The notes under the pieces are model-generated. The model did not search any database, was not told where the DNA came from, and saw only the letters and a list, made by a program, of their open reading frames with translations. DNA of 64,000 nt from Pseudomonas sp. (lineage in GTDB: Bacteria > Pseudomonadota > Gammaproteobacteria > Pseudomonadales > Pseudomonadaceae), in assembly GCF_030683065.1 (NCBI RefSeq), contig NZ_JAUXMX010000050.1, positions 78,985 through 142,984 of the forward strand. The letters run 5' to 3'. Positions 63,381 through 64,000 of this stretch are shown one piece after another. The position numbers and the translations under genes were made by a program. Every line of letters begins with the position of its first letter. Positions within the stretch are counted from its first letter, which is position 1.

Positions 63381-63560
63381 ATGATTTATCTTGTTGAACA
63401 TAGAGACGGTGAGACTAAGGTTAAAGAGAACCGGATATTTCTGGCGCTGCCGTTAGGAAATGGAATTCAAAGAGAATTTGAGCCATACGGCGTGGCACAC
63501 GGTATTGCCTCTGGCACCGGTGGTGACGTTGCATCCTTCATCTGCAGAGTCATTGCTTAA
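63381..63560 (+). CDS. Cassette 7: 59-residue protein
   Basis: An ATG at 63381 opens a 59-residue frame (MIYLVEHRDGETKVKENRIF then LALPLGNGIQREFEPYGVAH, ending ICRVIA). Its TAA lies inside the R'' core of attC7, as in cassette 1, which supports it as the true cassette gene. The DNA between it and the previous attC is interrupted by the hairpin-bounded AFG1 segment. Function unknown. Confidence 0.65.
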   Translation: MIYLVEHRDGETKVKENRIFLALPLGNGIQREFEPYGVAHGIASGTGGDVASFICRVIA

Positions 63561-63653
63561 CAAATCAATCAAGTTCGTTCCGGGCCTGAGGGCCCTGCAC
63601 CGGACAGCCCTTTCGCTGCGCTGCAGGGCTGCCGCTTATTTTCGGCGTTAGGC
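63555..63653 (+). other. attC7
   Basis: GCTTAAC at 63555-63561 and canonical GTTAGGC at 63647-63653 bound a 99-base site with arms GGGCCTGAGGGCCC and GACAGCCCTTTCGCTGCGCTGCAG. It is unlike the resident attC type, so the cassette probably came from another integron. Confidence 0.85.
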
Positions 63654-63663
63654 ACAAACAGCC

Positions 63664-63867
63664 ATGAAGAACCTACAAATCCTGAAATTACTTGCGGGCA
63701 TTGGCGTCCTAGCTACCTTTCTGTCTTGGCTCCTTGAGGATTTTGAGTGGCTTTCTTCTGCCCTTTTAAATATCGGTTCCGGCATCGTAACGTCAGTTGT
63801 TCTTATATATGCATATGACCTATTAATTGAAAAGCAGCAAGCACACAACAAAGGGGACACCCATTAG
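63664..63867 (+). CDS. Cassette 8: small two-helix membrane protein
   Basis: This 67-residue protein has two membrane segments (about 7-22 and 33-52; GIGVLATFLSWLL and GSGIVTSVVLIYAYDLLI) with both ends hydrophilic. It starts 11 bases after attC7. No family recognised; tiny membrane proteins are frequent in cassette arrays. Confidence 0.65.
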   Translation: MKNLQILKLLAGIGVLATFLSWLLEDFEWLSSALLNIGSGIVTSVVLIYAYDLLIEKQQAHNKGDTH

Positions 63868-63870
63868 CCG

Positions 63871-63945
63871 ACCCAACGTCAAGACTCAAAGCAACCCGCT
63901 CTGCTTTTAATAGCAGAGTGTTCCCAACCCCGAACCTGGTTAGTT
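63871..63945 (+). other. Candidate attC8
   Basis: ACCCAAC at 63871-63877 fits RYYYAAC and GTTAGTT at 63939-63945 fits the R' core loosely, over 75 bases. An internal hairpin (CTCTGCTTTT / AGCAGAG) could instead be a terminator. The following DNA to the window end has no recognisable gene. Confidence 0.4.
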
Positions 63946-64000
63946 GGCCGGTCGAACCCGTTTCCTCGTACATGGCTGCGACCGAGTCGCGCCAGTCACC

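Larger units (their letters stand above)
57450..63945 (+). mobile_element. Chromosomal integron cassette array
   Basis: A decayed integrase fragment on the minus strand (57450-57638) is followed by at least eight cassettes all oriented plus, each ending in an attC site with RYYYAAC and GTTRRRY-type core sites. Five attC share an almost identical 3' half (GACGGGCTAAAGCCCGCCCCTTA), the mark of a resident chromosomal integron. Base composition falls well below the flanking genome. The right end may extend beyond the window. Confidence 0.85.

Overview
The window is a stretch of a high-GC gammaproteobacterial chromosome, almost certainly Pseudomonas in the broad sense. The evidence is the prs-rplY-pth-ychF block at the left end, a dsbD/dsbE/dsbG cluster beside a DsbRS-type two-component system, a PhhR-type aromatic amino acid regulator, a short LOV protein with the photoactive Cys at residue 53 as in Pseudomonas putida SB1-LOV, REP sequences with a RAYT remnant, and a chromosomal integron of the kind known from the P. 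stutzeri / P. alcaligenes / P. mendocina groups. The species assignment is inference.

Layout. 1-2.8 kb: end of prs, then rplY, pth and ychF. 3-6.7 kb: a flavocytochrome-type reductase, then a divergent metal module (His-rich exported protein, HupE/UreJ permease, membrane-anchored protein) facing a CsoR/RcnR/DmeR-type sensor across a perfect C7/G6 palindrome. 6.8-12.4 kb: dsbD-dsbE-dsbG divergent from dsbRS, a periplasmic thiol-redox system. 12.7-30.9 kb: mixed housekeeping and signalling genes (I78 inhibitor, phhR, SDR, a three-gene aldolase operon, flavodoxin, LOV, PilZ, diguanylate cyclase, exported MsrB-MsrA, CvfB, PQQ sugar dehydrogenase, MECR-like reductase). 31-43.6 kb: DEAD helicase, CigR, a double cupin, two DMT exporters, a PomAB-type flagellar stator, azoreductase, LysR regulator, PpiA, ABC exporter. 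43.6-47.7 kb: RAYT pseudogene with REPs, a PF04339 protein, a porin and a DUF2057 lipoprotein. 47.9-52.7 kb: one strand carries a FabH-like ketoacyl synthase, an ECF sigma factor, a small zinc-finger anti-sigma, a Cys-rich EGKCG peptide precursor (HvfA/bufferin type), its MNIO oxidase (HvfB), its partner (HvfC) and DoxX. 53-57.2 kb: LysE exporter with a degenerate tandem repeat at its 3' end, a solute-binding protein, zapA and a ZapB-like gene, and an erythromycin-esterase-family protein.

57.4-64 kb is a different compartment: AT-richer, one-directional small genes separated by attC sites, preceded by a decayed, divergently oriented integron-integrase fragment. It is a chromosomal integron (mobile gene cassette array) with at least eight cassettes. 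They encode small membrane proteins, a PD-(D/E)XK protein related to the N-terminus of HsdR, a membrane-anchored protein with a HEPN-like R-x4-H motif, an unknown 270-residue protein and several small proteins.

The strangest object is at 61.6-63.36 kb. A 501-codon gene for an AFG1-type ATPase (LACE1/ZapE superfamily), most like eukaryotic organellar AFG1 proteins, sits inside a cassette. It is bounded on both sides by GGGGTCAGA hairpins whose inner arms form 15-bp inverted repeats, and it separates the cassette's own 59-codon ORF from its upstream attC. It looks like an insertion of foreign, possibly eukaryote-derived, DNA into an integron cassette; an assembly or contamination artefact must be excluded.
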